A stretch of DNA of 64,000 bases, taken from assembly GCF_021325795.1 (NCBI RefSeq), contig NZ_JAHPZX010000001.1, forward strand, positions 496,001-560,000, read 5' to 3'. Below, piece after piece: positions 16,793 through 27,535 of this stretch; positions within the stretch are counted from its first letter, which is position 1, and each line of letters starts with the position of its first letter. A program made the position numbers and the translations under genes. Below the pieces are notes generated by a model. That model ran no database searches. It saw nothing but the letters and a program-made list of their open reading frames with translations, and was not told the DNA's origin. The stretch comes from Bordetella sp. LUAb4. Lineage in GTDB: Bacteria > Pseudomonadota > Gammaproteobacteria > Burkholderiales > Burkholderiaceae_B.

Positions 16793-17751
16793 GCCAGAAA
16801 CTCCCCGTACGCCTTCAGGTCGACGTTGCCGCCGCTGATGATGACGCCGACGCGAGCGCCGGCGACAGGGTGCACCTTTTGCAGCACGGCGGCAGCGGCC
16901 AGGCAGCCGGTGGGCTCCACCACCATCTTCATGCGTTCGGCGAAGAATTTCAGGGTAGTCACCAACTGGGCATCGCTGACCGTGAGGATGTCCTTCACCT
17001 TGTCCTGGATGATGGGGAACGTCAAGTCGCCCAGATAGGTCGTCAAGGCGCCGTCGGCAATCGACTTGGGCGTCGGAATCGTGACGATCTTGCCCGCGCG
17101 CAAGGACTGCTGGCCATCATTGCCTGCTTCAGGTTCGACACCGAAAACCTGGCAGGACGGGCTCAAGGCAGCCGCCGACAGGGCCGAACCGGCCAGCAGG
17201 CCGCCGCCGCCCAGGCACACGAACAGGTAGTCCAGGTCGCCGACTTCCTCGAACAATTCCTTGGCGGCCGTGCCTTGGCCGCTGATCACGTCGGCATGGT
17301 CGTAGGGCGGGATCAGCGTGGCGCCGGTTTCGGCCTGCATCCGCTTGGCCACGGCCGCGCGGTCTTCCTTGTAGCGGTCATAGGTCACGACCGTACCGCC
17401 ATAGCCTTCGGTGGCGGCGCGCTTGGCCGCCGGCGCGTCCAGCGGCATGATGATGGTGGCTTTCACGCCTTGCAGCTTGGACGCCAGTGCGATCGCCTGG
17501 GCGTGATTGCCGGAAGAAAACGTCAACACGCCCTTGGCGCGCTGCTCGGGCGTCAGCTTGGCGATGGCGTTGTAGCCGCCGCGAAACTTGAAGGCGCCCA
17601 TGCGCTGGTAGTTCTCTGCCTTGAAGAACACGTTGGCCCCGGCGATGGCGTCGGCGGTCGTGGAAGTCATCACCGGCGTGCGGTGGGCGACTCCCCGCAG
17701 CCGTTCACTGGCGGCAACGACGTCATCGAAAGTGGGCAAAGCGGTCGACAT
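16786..17751 (-). CDS. PLP-dependent threonine/serine dehydratase-family enzyme (threo-3-hydroxyaspartate ammonia-lyase-like)
   Basis: Fold-type II PLP enzyme of 321 residues. The Schiff-base Lys lies in MGAFKFRGGYNAIAKL, the Asn of the substrate loop in TFSSGNHAQAIALASKL, and the PLP-phosphate loop is CLGGGGLLAGSA. These signatures are shared by serine racemase, short catabolic threonine dehydratase and threo-3-hydroxyaspartate ammonia-lyase; there is no regulatory ACT domain. The ATG at 17751 has AGGA upstream; the frame runs to 17895 across the ruvB promoter region without support. It is divergent from ruvB. Substrate cannot be fixed from sequence. Confidence 0.85.
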   Translation of the reverse strand: MSTALPTFDDVVAASERLRGVAHRTPVMTSTTADAIAGANVFFKAENYQRMGAFKFRGGYNAIAKLTPEQRAKGVLTFSSGNHAQAIALASKLQGVKATIIMPLDAPAAKRAATEGYGGTVVTYDRYKEDRAAVAKRMQAETGATLIPPYDHADVISGQGTAAKELFEEVGDLDYLFVCLGGGGLLAGSALSAAALSPSCQVFGVEPEAGNDGQQSLRAGKIVTIPTPKSIADGALTTYLGDLTFPIIQDKVKDILTVSDAQLVTTLKFFAERMKMVVEPTGCLAAAAVLQKVHPVAGARVGVIISGGNVDLKAYGEFLAG

Positions 17752-17906
17752 GGCGATTTCCTGGTGGGTGAGGACGGGGTCAAGCGCGGAGGGCGGCGCA
17801 GGGACACGGCATGATAGTCCACCCCGGGCGTCTCCGAAACCGTCCTCGCCCGTGCTCTCCTGCCCCCTGGTGGTACGATTGGACGGCTTTTCCAACTGCC
17901 CGAACC

Positions 17907-18974
17907 ATGGCCATCCAGTCCGATTCCCTCAGCTCCCGTCCCGACGCCGCCCGCCTGGTCGCGCCGCAACCCGTTTCGCCCAACGAAGAGTCGGTCGAAC
18001 GCGCCTTGCGGCCCAAGATCCTGCAGGACTACGTCGGCCAGGCGCGCGCGCGCGAACAGCTGGAAATCTTCATTGCCGCCGCCCGCCAGCGCAACGAATC
18101 GCTCGATCACGTGCTGCTGTTCGGTCCGCCCGGGCTGGGCAAGACCACGCTGGCGCACATCATCGCGCATGAAATGGGCGTGCAGTTGCGCCAGACCTCG
18201 GGCCCCGTGCTCGAACGTCCGGGCGACCTGGCGGCGCTGCTGACCAACCTGGAAAAGAACGATGTCCTGTTCATCGATGAAATCCATCGCCTGTCGCCGG
18301 TGGTGGAGGAAATCCTTTATCCCGCGCTGGAAGACTTCCAGATCGACATCCTGATCGGCGAAGGCCCGGCCGCGCGCAGCGTCAAGCTGGACCTGCAACC
18401 TTTCACATTGGTCGGCGCCACCACGCGCGCCGGCATGCTGACCAATCCGCTGCGCGATCGCTTCGGCATCGTGTCGCGGCTGGAGTTCTACAACGCCGAG
18501 GATCTGGCCCGCATCGTCACGCGCAGCGCGTCGCTGCTGCAGGCCACCATCACGGTGGAAGGCGCCAATGAAGTGGCCCGCCGCGCGCGCGGCACGCCGC
18601 GTATCGCCAACCGGCTGTTGCGCCGCGTGCGCGACTACGCGGAGGTGAAGGCCAAGGGCGTCATCGACGGCAAGGTGGCGGGCAGTGCCCTGGCCATGCT
18701 GGAGGTGGACCCGCAGGGCCTGGACCTGATGGACCGCAAGCTGCTCGAAGCCATCGTGCATAAGTTCGACGGCGGCCCCGTGGGCGTCGACAGCCTGGCC
18801 GCCGCGATCGGCGAGGAACGCGACACCATCGAGGATGTGATCGAGCCCTATCTGATCCAGCATGGCTATCTGCAACGTACATCGCGCGGGCGCATGGCCA
18901 CGCAGACCACCTGGCGGCATCTGGGCCTGACACCGCCCGCCGGCACGTCCGCCTCGACCGGCGATTTGTTTTGA
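17907..18974 (+). CDS. ruvB: Holliday junction branch-migration ATPase RuvB
   Basis: Hexameric AAA+ motor that drives branch migration with RuvA. It has 355 residues. Walker A is [18 protein letters not shown], Walker [10 protein letters not shown], sensor 1 [11 protein letters not shown], and the C-terminal winged helix ends [17 protein letters not shown]. The family N-terminus is present ([20 protein letters not shown]). The ATG at 17907 ([12 protein letters not shown]) fits better than the upstream in-frame start at 17811. It is divergent from the dehydratase and followed by a strong hairpin. Confidence 0.97.
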   Translation: MAIQSDSLSSRPDAARLVAPQPVSPNEESVERALRPKILQDYVGQARAREQLEIFIAAARQRNESLDHVLLFGPPGLGKTTLAHIIAHEMGVQLRQTSGPVLERPGDLAALLTNLEKNDVLFIDEIHRLSPVVEEILYPALEDFQIDILIGEGPAARSVKLDLQPFTLVGATTRAGMLTNPLRDRFGIVSRLEFYNAEDLARIVTRSASLLQATITVEGANEVARRARGTPRIANRLLRRVRDYAEVKAKGVIDGKVAGSALAMLEVDPQGLDLMDRKLLEAIVHKFDGGPVGVDSLAAAIGEERDTIEDVIEPYLIQHGYLQRTSRGRMATQTTWRHLGLTPPAGTSASTGDLF

Positions 18975-19002
18975 AGCGCTGAGCGCCGTAGCCGCCACGG
19001 CC

Positions 19003-19042
19003 AAACAATTTGGGCTCCCCTTGGGGAGCCCAAATATTGTTC
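19003..19042. terminator. Bidirectional terminator between ruvB and recQ
   Basis: A long inverted repeat (ACAATTTGGGCTCCCC and GGGGAGCCCAAATATTGT, one bulged base) lies between two convergent genes. AT-rich outer arms flank a GC-rich core. Confidence 0.8.
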
Positions 19043-19078
19043 CTCGCTGCTCGGTGCCGCCTGCACCGCCGGCCAGCC

Positions 19079-20902
<1,824 letters not shown>

Positions 20903-20985
20903 GGGAAAAAGCCAGGAGCATCATGGGGGGCATTCTAATGGATGCATGCCGGGGAGGCTTTCCTGGCGCGCAAAATGGTCCCGGC

Positions 20986-22359
20986 TTAACGTCCCAGCGG
21001 CAGGGACAGATTCATGTTGACGGCGTAATCGCCGGTGATGACGTCGCGGTCGGCACCGACGGCCAGGCGGACGTTGGGCGCCAGCAGCATGCTTTGCGAC
21101 AGGCCGAAGTGGCGCTCGGCCAGGATGCCGTCGGTTTCTCGGACACCGTAATAAGTGCCGGTCAGCGTGCCCCAACTCCCCATGGGCAAGCCGGCGGACA
21201 AGGTGTTGCGCGACTGCCGGGTATCGATGGGCCCGCTGGAGTACGTCGACAGATCGTTGTAGCCGGCCTGGGTCTGCTCATTGGCATAACCCAGCGTGAC
21301 GCCGGACCAGACATCCACCTTGTAGCCCAGGCGATAGCGCCAGCTTTCCGCGTCGACATAACGGCTTTGCGTGGCGCCGGCGTTCAGCGTGCCCCATTGG
21401 CCCACCGAATAGGTCGATCCAAAGCCGGTGGCGCTCAGGGCGCGGGCGCTTTGCGCCTGGCCTTCGACCGTCCAGTCCTTGGTGACGCCATAACGCAGCG
21501 CGCTGCTGCCGGCCGCCGAGCCGTAATTGATGCCGCCCTGGGTGGCGCTGGTGTCGGTGTAGTCCAGGTGGCCGAACATGGACGAATAGCCCAGCTTGCC
21601 CTCTGCCACGGGGGAGTCGGAGGCGGCGGTCAGATTGGAAAAACCAACGCCGCCTATGGTGGCCGCACTGCCCCAGGCAGGGGTATAGGTCGACTGCGAC
21701 CCCAGTGACAGGGAGGGGCCATCGACGGTGCGATAGGTCAGGTTGCGATCGCCCTCTTCCATGCCGCCGACCGTGGAAATCCCGGCGAACCAGCGTTTGG
21801 GAGCGCCCAAAGGGCGTGCCCATTTGACCGTGGTGGGCGTGCCGGGGGCCGGTGCCACATAGTTCAAGGAATAGTCGGGGTCTTGCGCGACCATCAGGTC
21901 ATCGGACAGTTTGGCGGCTTCGTCCACCGCGGCTGTGCGGCATTGAACCGCGCTGGCGATCGGCGCTGCCGCCGTGTCGGCCGACTTGGCAGCCAGGCCC
22001 GGGTCGGGCCGCCCCAGCACCGCCGCCAACGGATCGTCCGCGACTCCGGTCGCAGGGTTAGCGTCCGGCGCCGCCGTAATCCGCCCGGTCCCGTCCGCCG
22101 CGCCATTGACCGCTGCGTTCACCGATTCGGTGGTCGGATCAGCCCCAGGCGCGCAGGGCGGCAGTTCCGCCGTCAGCATGACCGAGCTACCGACGTGGAC
22201 CGGCAAAGGCTGGGCGGGCGCAAGATTGCCAATATTGGCCGCGGCATAACTCGGCGGCGTGGCGCCGGAAAGGGCAGGCGCGGCCAGGGCCAAGCCGCCG
22301 GCCAGGCAAGCCAGCCGCGTGCGCAGGAAAAGGACAGATGCGTACGCAGGAAGGGACAT
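20986..22359 (-). CDS. Exported outer-membrane beta-barrel protein of unknown function (usher-like barrel)
   Basis: 457 residues with a signal peptide (RTRLACLAGGLALAAPALSGA). An Ala/Asp/Pro-rich disordered N-terminal third with two Cys (LPPCAPGAD, SAVQCRTAA) is followed by about 270 residues of amphipathic beta strands with Gly/Tyr/Thr turns: YGVTKDWTVEGQAQSARAL, YRLGYKVDVWSGVTLGYANE, WGTLTGTYYGVRETDG, ending NMNLSLPLGR. The style resembles the barrel of fimbrial ushers and related C-terminally truncated homologues, but plug, N-terminal and C-terminal usher domains are not recognisable and no chaperone or pilin gene is nearby. The ATG at 22359 is preferred over a TTG at 22380. I cannot name the family. 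Confidence 0.72.
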   Translation of the reverse strand: MSLPAYASVLFLRTRLACLAGGLALAAPALSGATPPSYAAANIGNLAPAQPLPVHVGSSVMLTAELPPCAPGADPTTESVNAAVNGAADGTGRITAAPDANPATGVADDPLAAVLGRPDPGLAAKSADTAAAPIASAVQCRTAAVDEAAKLSDDLMVAQDPDYSLNYVAPAPGTPTTVKWARPLGAPKRWFAGISTVGGMEEGDRNLTYRTVDGPSLSLGSQSTYTPAWGSAATIGGVGFSNLTAASDSPVAEGKLGYSSMFGHLDYTDTSATQGGINYGSAAGSSALRYGVTKDWTVEGQAQSARALSATGFGSTYSVGQWGTLNAGATQSRYVDAESWRYRLGYKVDVWSGVTLGYANEQTQAGYNDLSTYSSGPIDTRQSRNTLSAGLPMGSWGTLTGTYYGVRETDGILAERHFGLSQSMLLAPNVRLAVGADRDVITGDYAVNMNLSLPLGR

Positions 22360-22595
22360 AGTGGGTGTTACGAGCGGCAACGTAAAAACAGCAGCACAGC
22401 AAAAGGGGCGCGCTAGCGCTGAGGCGAAGCTGGGATTTTAGGCTGCCTATTGCACTGCGGAAATGTCTGTTCGTCGATTGTCAGAAACAAACCATAACTG
22501 TGTCGCCATCACGCCACCATAATGGCCGGCGGCCAGATCAACGTATATTTCAAACGATTTCCCGCCCCTTGCGTGCGCGGCAGGACCATAACAAT

Positions 22596-23312
22596 ATGAG
22601 CGCCATGGATACGTCTACCCCTCACACCAAGCTGCTGGTCGTCGACGACGACCCTGCCCTGCGCCAATTGCTGGCCGATTATCTGAACCGGCACGGTTAC
22701 GATACCCTGCTGGCGCCGGATGCCAGCGACCTGGCCGCGCGGATCGCGCGCTACGCGCCCGACCTGCTGGTGCTGGACCGCATGATGCCCGGCGGCGACG
22801 GCGCCGATGCCTGTCGCCGCTTGCGCGAACAGGGGGAAGACATCCCGGTGATCCTGCTGACTGCCCGTGACGAGGCAGTCGACCGCATCATCGGCCTGGA
22901 GGCCGGCGCCGACGACTACCTGGGCAAGCCCTTCGACCCGCGCGAACTGCTCGCGCGCATCGAGGCGGTATTGCGCCGCAAGCGCGGCCCCTCGGCCCTG
23001 ACGCGCGATGCGCCGGTGACCTTCGGCCCCTTCACCTTCGACCCGTCCACCCGCCAACTGCTGCGCGAGGAAACCGTGGTCAAGCTCACGGGCGGCGAGA
23101 TAAACCTGCTGGAAGCCCTGGTGCGCAACGCCGGCAAGCCCTTGTCGCGCGAACGCCTGTTGGCCCTGGCGCGTGACGACGATGCCGGCGAACGCAACGA
23201 CCGCGCCATCGACATCGCCGTCCTGCGCCTGCGCCGCGCCATCGAGGATGACCCCAAACAGCCACGCTGGATCCAGACCGTATGGGGCATCGGTTATCGT
23301 TTCTCGCCCTGA
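22596..23312 (+). CDS. OmpR-family response regulator
   Basis: Two-component regulator of 238 residues from MSAMDTSTPHTKLL; a second Met three codons on is also possible. Receiver: acidic pair in LLVVDDDPALRQLL, phospho-acceptor Asp in LVLDRMMPGGDG, Thr in ILLTARDE, Lys in YLGKPFDPRELLARIEAVLRR. The C-terminal winged helix runs from FGPFTFDPSTRQLL to IQTVWGIGYRFSP. It is followed by its kinase gene after a 98-nt gap of low-complexity sequence. It is transcribed away from the barrel gene. The target genes are unknown; the bd-oxidase-like pair lies just beyond, convergent. Confidence 0.93.
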   Translation: MSAMDTSTPHTKLLVVDDDPALRQLLADYLNRHGYDTLLAPDASDLAARIARYAPDLLVLDRMMPGGDGADACRRLREQGEDIPVILLTARDEAVDRIIGLEAGADDYLGKPFDPRELLARIEAVLRRKRGPSALTRDAPVTFGPFTFDPSTRQLLREETVVKLTGGEINLLEALVRNAGKPLSRERLLALARDDDAGERNDRAIDIAVLRLRRAIEDDPKQPRWIQTVWGIGYRFSP

Positions 23313-23324
23313 CCTGGACTGCGT

Positions 23325-23391
23325 CAAGGCTTGAGGTCTGAAGCCTGGGGCCTGGGGAGCCTGGAGCCTGGAGCCAGGCGCCTGTCCGTAC
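23325..23391. repeat. GCCTGGG-type 7-bp repeats between regulator and kinase genes
   Basis: Five or more degenerate 7-bp units (GCCTGGG, GCCTGGA, GCCAGGC) fill most of the gap between the response regulator and its kinase. The repeats may pair with each other and influence expression of the kinase. Confidence 0.55.
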
Positions 23392-23410
23392 CGTCGACAA
23401 TCTGAGAAAT

Positions 23411-24997
23411 ATGTCTTTTTCGATCCGCAAGCTGCTGCCCCGCTCCCTGCGCGCGCGCCTGGTGCTGCTGGTGCTCGGCTGCGTGCTGCTGGCGCAGGCC
23501 TCCACCCTGGTGATCGGCGCCCACTATCGCGACCGCTATCTTGAGGACGTGGCGCTGGACTACATCGCCACCACCATCCGTACCCTGCGGGCGGCACTGT
23601 CGGAAATCCCGACAGAAGACCGCTCGGATTTCGTGCGCGATGCCTCGCAGGGCCAATGGCATCTGTGGGCGCGCACCTTGCCGGCCGAGGCGCAGATACA
23701 GCGCTTCAACTGGGGCGGGCTGCCGCCGCCACCGCCGCCCCCGCCCCCGGAAGCCAATCCGCAGAACATGCCCAATGCCAACAGCCTGCCCGGTACCGGT
23801 ACCGGCGGCGGCCCCGGGGCTGGGCCAGGACGCGGCGCCAGTGGCCCCAGCGGCACGCAAGGCCCACGCCCCGGCGCGGAGGACCGCGGCGGCGGCGGTG
23901 GTGGCCGCGATCGCTTCCACGACCGGCGCGGCGGCCCCGAAGACGATACCCGCAAGGATCTGCGCGAACTCGTACGCCAGCTGAACCGGCGCTTGAACGA
24001 CGGCACCCGGGTAGCCTTGTCGCGCGGCCCCACCCCTGAAGTCTTCATCTCCCTGGCCAATAATCCCAGCAGCGAAGATGCGCCGCGCCTGCGCGAATGG
24101 CTGGTCATTCCGGTCGATCGTCTGGATCCTCCCGCCCCCACGCCCTTGATCGTGGCTTGGCTGGGCGGCCTGGGCGTGGTGCTGCTGTTGGCGGCCGGTT
24201 TTTCCTGGACCATCACCCGCCCCATCACGCGCCTGGCCCATGCCGCCGACCAATTGGCCGCCGGGCAGCCGCAACGCGTGCAGCCGTCCGGACCGCATGA
24301 AACCCGCGTGCTGGGCGAGCGCTTCAACGCCATGCTGGATGCCCTGGCCGAATCGGAATCGGTGCGCCGCACCTTGCTGGCCGGCCTGCCGCACGACCTG
24401 AAAGGGCCTTTGTCGCGCATGTGGCTGCGCATCGAAATGGCCGACGATCCCGTGCTCAAGGACGGGCTGCGCAAGGACTTGCAGGATATGCAGCACATGG
24501 TCGACCAATTCATCGGCTTCGTGCGCGGCACCGATCCCGCCGGGTATCGCTATGCGCCCATCCCCTTCGCGGAATGGCTGGTCGAGCGGGTGCATAACTG
24601 GGAAGGCGCCGGCTCGCCGGTGCACCTGACCATGGCGCCTGATACCGTCATGACGCTGCAAGGCGATGCGGTGGCGCTGGCGCGCCTGCTGGACAATCTG
24701 ATCAGCAATGCCTTGCACCACGGCGCGCCGCCGGTGGAGGTGAGTTTGACGGCGCGCGCGGGCCAGGCCATCCTGACCGTCGCCGACCACGGTCCCGGCA
24801 TCCCGGCCGAACGGCGCGCGGAAGCCCTGCGTCCCTTCGCCCGGCTGGACGATGCCCGCACCCGCTCCGGCAATGTGGGCCTGGGCCTGGCCTTGGCCGA
24901 CGCCATCACGCGCGCCCACGGTGGTCAGCTCACGCTGGGCGCGGCGCCCTGGGGCGGCCTGAGCGTGGAAATCGCCCTGCCCGCCCAGGCGGCCTAA
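23411..24997 (+). CDS. EnvZ-type membrane sensor histidine kinase with Pro/Gly-rich periplasmic region
   Basis: 528 residues. A first membrane helix (RLVLLVLGCVLLAQASTLVIG) is followed by a periplasmic segment of about 220 residues that contains nine consecutive prolines (near residue 110), then a Gly/Pro/Arg-rich stretch. The second helix is LIVAWLGGLGVVLLLAAGFSW, then HAMP (TITRPITRLAHAADQLAAGQ), HisKA with the phospho-acceptor His in LLAGLPHDLKGPLSRMWLRI (HDLKGPLSRM, the EnvZ subtype), and HATPase with LDNLISNALHHG and GNVGLGLALADAITRAHGG. EnvZ homologues have a much shorter, ordered periplasmic part. Partner of the preceding response regulator. Confidence 0.92.
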   Translation: MSFSIRKLLPRSLRARLVLLVLGCVLLAQASTLVIGAHYRDRYLEDVALDYIATTIRTLRAALSEIPTEDRSDFVRDASQGQWHLWARTLPAEAQIQRFNWGGLPPPPPPPPPEANPQNMPNANSLPGTGTGGGPGAGPGRGASGPSGTQGPRPGAEDRGGGGGGRDRFHDRRGGPEDDTRKDLRELVRQLNRRLNDGTRVALSRGPTPEVFISLANNPSSEDAPRLREWLVIPVDRLDPPAPTPLIVAWLGGLGVVLLLAAGFSWTITRPITRLAHAADQLAAGQPQRVQPSGPHETRVLGERFNAMLDALAESESVRRTLLAGLPHDLKGPLSRMWLRIEMADDPVLKDGLRKDLQDMQHMVDQFIGFVRGTDPAGYRYAPIPFAEWLVERVHNWEGAGSPVHLTMAPDTVMTLQGDAVALARLLDNLISNALHHGAPPVEVSLTARAGQAILTVADHGPGIPAERRAEALRPFARLDDARTRSGNVGLGLALADAITRAHGGQLTLGAAPWGGLSVEIALPAQAA

Positions 24998-26058
24998 CGC
25001 TCCCCGCCCGGCAAGGCCAGCTTCGGCGGCTTCTCCTTGCCGAACACCGAGCGGTACGCCAGGATGTTGAACACCAGGATCAGCGGGATCGCCACCACGG
25101 CGCCCGCCAGCACCAGACGCAGGGATCCGGGCGCGGCCGCGCCGTCCCAGATCGTCATATCGTCCAGGATCAGATACGGGAACAGACTGTAGGCCAGGCC
25201 GCCCATCATCAGCAGGAACAGGCACACGCAAAGCACGAAGGGCACCCAGCTGAAGCGTTCCGCCCGGGTCGGCAGCCGCGCCAGGACCATCTCCGTCATC
25301 ACGAATCCCAGCAGCATGGCGCCCCAGGTGGAGACCGCGGGCCCCAGGTGCGCCAGATTGCTCCACTTGTAGAAGATGCCGGCATTGGCCAGACCCAGCG
25401 TGACGGCGATGGCGACCATGCCCGCGGCGGTCCAGCGGATGGCATGGCGCGCCCAGTTCACGGCGCGCCGCTGCAGGTCGCCTTCGACCCGCATCACCAG
25501 CCACGTCGAACCCAGCAGCACATAACCCGCCACCGCGCACAAGCCGACGAACAGGGAAAAGAAGGTATAGCCCGGCAACCCCTGATAATTCGTGGCGATG
25601 CGCCCCAGCACCATGCCCTGGCCGAACGCCGTCATCAAGGACCCGGTCCAGAAGGCGAACAGCCAGCGCGGCTTGTGCTCGTTGCGGGCGCGGAAACGGA
25701 ATTCGAACGACACGCTGCGCAGCACGGCACCCAGCAGCATCAGGGTCAAGGGCGTATACAGCTGCCCCAGCACCACGCCCCAGGCGAAAGGAAAAGCCGC
25801 GGCGAACAGGCCGACGCCCAACAGCAGCCAGAACTCGTTGGCATCGCGCCAGGGGCTGAGCAGCGTCATCATGCGGCCGCGCTCCGACGCCGGAGCCAGT
25901 TGCAGCAGAATGCCCACGCCCAGGTCGAAGCCATCGAGCACCGTCCCGGCCACGATGAGCACGAAGAGCATGGCCATGAAAGCCAGCGGCATCCAGAAAC
26001 CGGGGTCGTCCGGACTCAAGCCCAGCGACGCGGCCAGCGAAGTAAAGGCGGCGATCAT
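24994..26058 (-). CDS. cydB: Cytochrome bd-type oxidase subunit II (CydB/CioB)
   Basis: Nine-helix inner-membrane partner of CydA; 354 residues. Family features include AGTVLDGFDLGVGILL near residues 38-53, the block SPWRDANEFWLLLGVGLFAAAFPFA corresponding to the WDGNQVWL region of E. coli CydB, and FEFRFRARNEHKPRWLFAFW. The start at 26058 (MIAAFTSLAASLG) overlaps the cydA stop by 4 nt, so translation is coupled. CydB itself binds no heme in the E. coli enzyme. Because the partner subunit here lacks heme ligands, the complex may not be an oxidase. No CydX-like peptide was seen downstream: cydB runs up to the kinase stop. Confidence 0.88.
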   Translation of the reverse strand: MIAAFTSLAASLGLSPDDPGFWMPLAFMAMLFVLIVAGTVLDGFDLGVGILLQLAPASERGRMMTLLSPWRDANEFWLLLGVGLFAAAFPFAWGVVLGQLYTPLTLMLLGAVLRSVSFEFRFRARNEHKPRWLFAFWTGSLMTAFGQGMVLGRIATNYQGLPGYTFFSLFVGLCAVAGYVLLGSTWLVMRVEGDLQRRAVNWARHAIRWTAAGMVAIAVTLGLANAGIFYKWSNLAHLGPAVSTWGAMLLGFVMTEMVLARLPTRAERFSWVPFVLCVCLFLLMMGGLAYSLFPYLILDDMTIWDGAAAPGSLRLVLAGAVVAIPLILVFNILAYRSVFGKEKPPKLALPGGER

Positions 26059-27398
26059 GCGGCGGCCCTGGCGAATTTGCGCACAGGCACCACCCCGTAG
26101 CGCGCGGCATGGAAAAGCATGCTGACGAAGGCCCACAGCAGCAGGCCGTAAAGCACGAGGTAGCCCAAGGTGCCATACATCAGGCCGCGCCCGGTAGCCG
26201 CCCCCAGCACCTCGGTCTGCGTGACGGCACCGTTGACGATAAAGGGCTGCAAGCCGGCCAGGGTCAGTACCCACCCCGACAGCAGCACGATGGCGCCGGA
26301 AAACGTCAGCGCGCTGAGCACGCGCAACCATCCGCGCGGCAGCACTGAAGGATCGAGCCCGCGCTTGCGCAGACGCAGCAAGGTGGCCCAGGCCGCCAGG
26401 AACATCAGCGTGCACATGATCACCATGACCCGCAAGGACCAGAAGGTGAGCGCCACCGGCGGCTGCATGCCGGAAAAATTCTCCAGCGCCAGCAGCTTGC
26501 CGTTGACGTTGCGGCCCAGCCAGTTTTCGGCGGCGCCCTGGATGGACACGCTGGCCAGATTGCTGCTGGTTTCGGCATCGGGCCAGGCGACCAGCACCAG
26601 GTCCGGGCTATCGCTGTCGTGCCAGAAGCCGGCCGCGGCGGCGGCCTTGGCCGGCTGGTAATGCGCGATCATGTGGGCTGCCTTCAGGCCCGCCGGCGCC
26701 AGGGCGACGATGGCCAGGCAGGCGATCACCAGCGCCGCGCGAAAACCCAGGCGTTCGCCGTCATCCAGCGGCCGCCGCAAGGCCTGCCAGGCGGTGACCC
26801 CCATGATCATGAAGCAGACGGTCAGCGCGGCCAGCAGCAGGTTGATGCCCACGGTCAGTTTCAGCGAAGGATTGATCAATACCGCCATCCAGTCGAACAC
26901 CTGGTAGCGCCCGTCCAGCGCCACGGCGCCATCGGGCGTCTGCATCCAGGACACCAGCGCCAGCACCCAGAAGACGGCGACCAGTTGGCCCAGCGCGACC
27001 ATGAACACCGACAGCGTGTGAACCGCCTCGGGCACGCGGCGCTGGCCGAACAGCATGACGCCTAGAAAACAGGACTTGAGCGCAAATACCGAAAGAACCG
27101 CGAAACCCAGCAGCGGTCCGGCGACATTGCCGATGCGGTCCATCAGGCCAGACCAGATGGTGCCAAGTTGCACCAGCACCGGAACGGCGGCGGCCAAGGC
27201 CAGCACGAAAGCCAGGGCGAAGATACGCACCCAGAACCGGTAGGCGGCGGTCCAGCCGGCATTACCACTGAAGCGCGCCTTCAGCTTGAAAAACAGCAAT
27301 AACCAGGAAAGGGCCAGGCCCAGCGCCACGAAAAACGCCAGGAAACCGAGACAGACCGTGAATTGCACCCGGCCCAGAAGTAAAGGGGGAAGAATCAT
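26055..27398 (-). CDS. Divergent CydA-family subunit I lacking most heme ligands
   Basis: Membrane protein of 447 residues clearly homologous to cytochrome bd subunit I: GRVQF at 10-14, QLGTIWSG at 78-84, VMLFGQRRVPEAVHTLSVFM, SWMQTPDG at 150-157, NPSLKL, and FWSLRVMV at 319-326. Aligned by eye to E. coli CydA, His19 is Leu20, Glu99 is Ala100, Glu107 is Lys108, His186 is Ile185 and Glu445 is Leu380; only Met393 (Met325) and Arg391 (Arg323) remain. The Q-loop is short and poorly conserved. Known bd superfamily branches (OR-N-type) diverge in quinol site and some ligands; this could be one of those. Start ATG at 27398; upstream in-frame starts lack support. Divergent from glnS; operon with cydB. 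Confidence 0.85.
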   Translation of the reverse strand: MILPPLLLGRVQFTVCLGFLAFFVALGLALSWLLLFFKLKARFSGNAGWTAAYRFWVRIFALAFVLALAAAVPVLVQLGTIWSGLMDRIGNVAGPLLGFAVLSVFALKSCFLGVMLFGQRRVPEAVHTLSVFMVALGQLVAVFWVLALVSWMQTPDGAVALDGRYQVFDWMAVLINPSLKLTVGINLLLAALTVCFMIMGVTAWQALRRPLDDGERLGFRAALVIACLAIVALAPAGLKAAHMIAHYQPAKAAAAAGFWHDSDSPDLVLVAWPDAETSSNLASVSIQGAAENWLGRNVNGKLLALENFSGMQPPVALTFWSLRVMVIMCTLMFLAAWATLLRLRKRGLDPSVLPRGWLRVLSALTFSGAIVLLSGWVLTLAGLQPFIVNGAVTQTEVLGAATGRGLMYGTLGYLVLYGLLLWAFVSMLFHAARYGVVPVRKFARAAA

Positions 27399-27535
27399 GA
27401 TGCGCGCTAGTGTAGAGCGACTTGCCGTAATCGGTACGTAAAACACCGGTTTCGACCGGTTTCACCGCTCGGGAACCACCTTGCCCGCGCGGACGTGGCA
27501 AAATCGTCCCTTTACCGCTGCCCCGACGTAACAGC

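Noticed and set aside
22500-22595. Extended N-terminus for the OmpR-type regulator
   Set aside because: The added residues are not part of a receiver domain, and an ATG at 22596 precedes the conserved start by the expected distance.
23324-26176. Minus-strand frame of 950 codons covering the kinase and part of cydB in another frame
   Set aside because: Overlaps two genes with complete domain signatures; its translation is low-complexity and unrecognisable.
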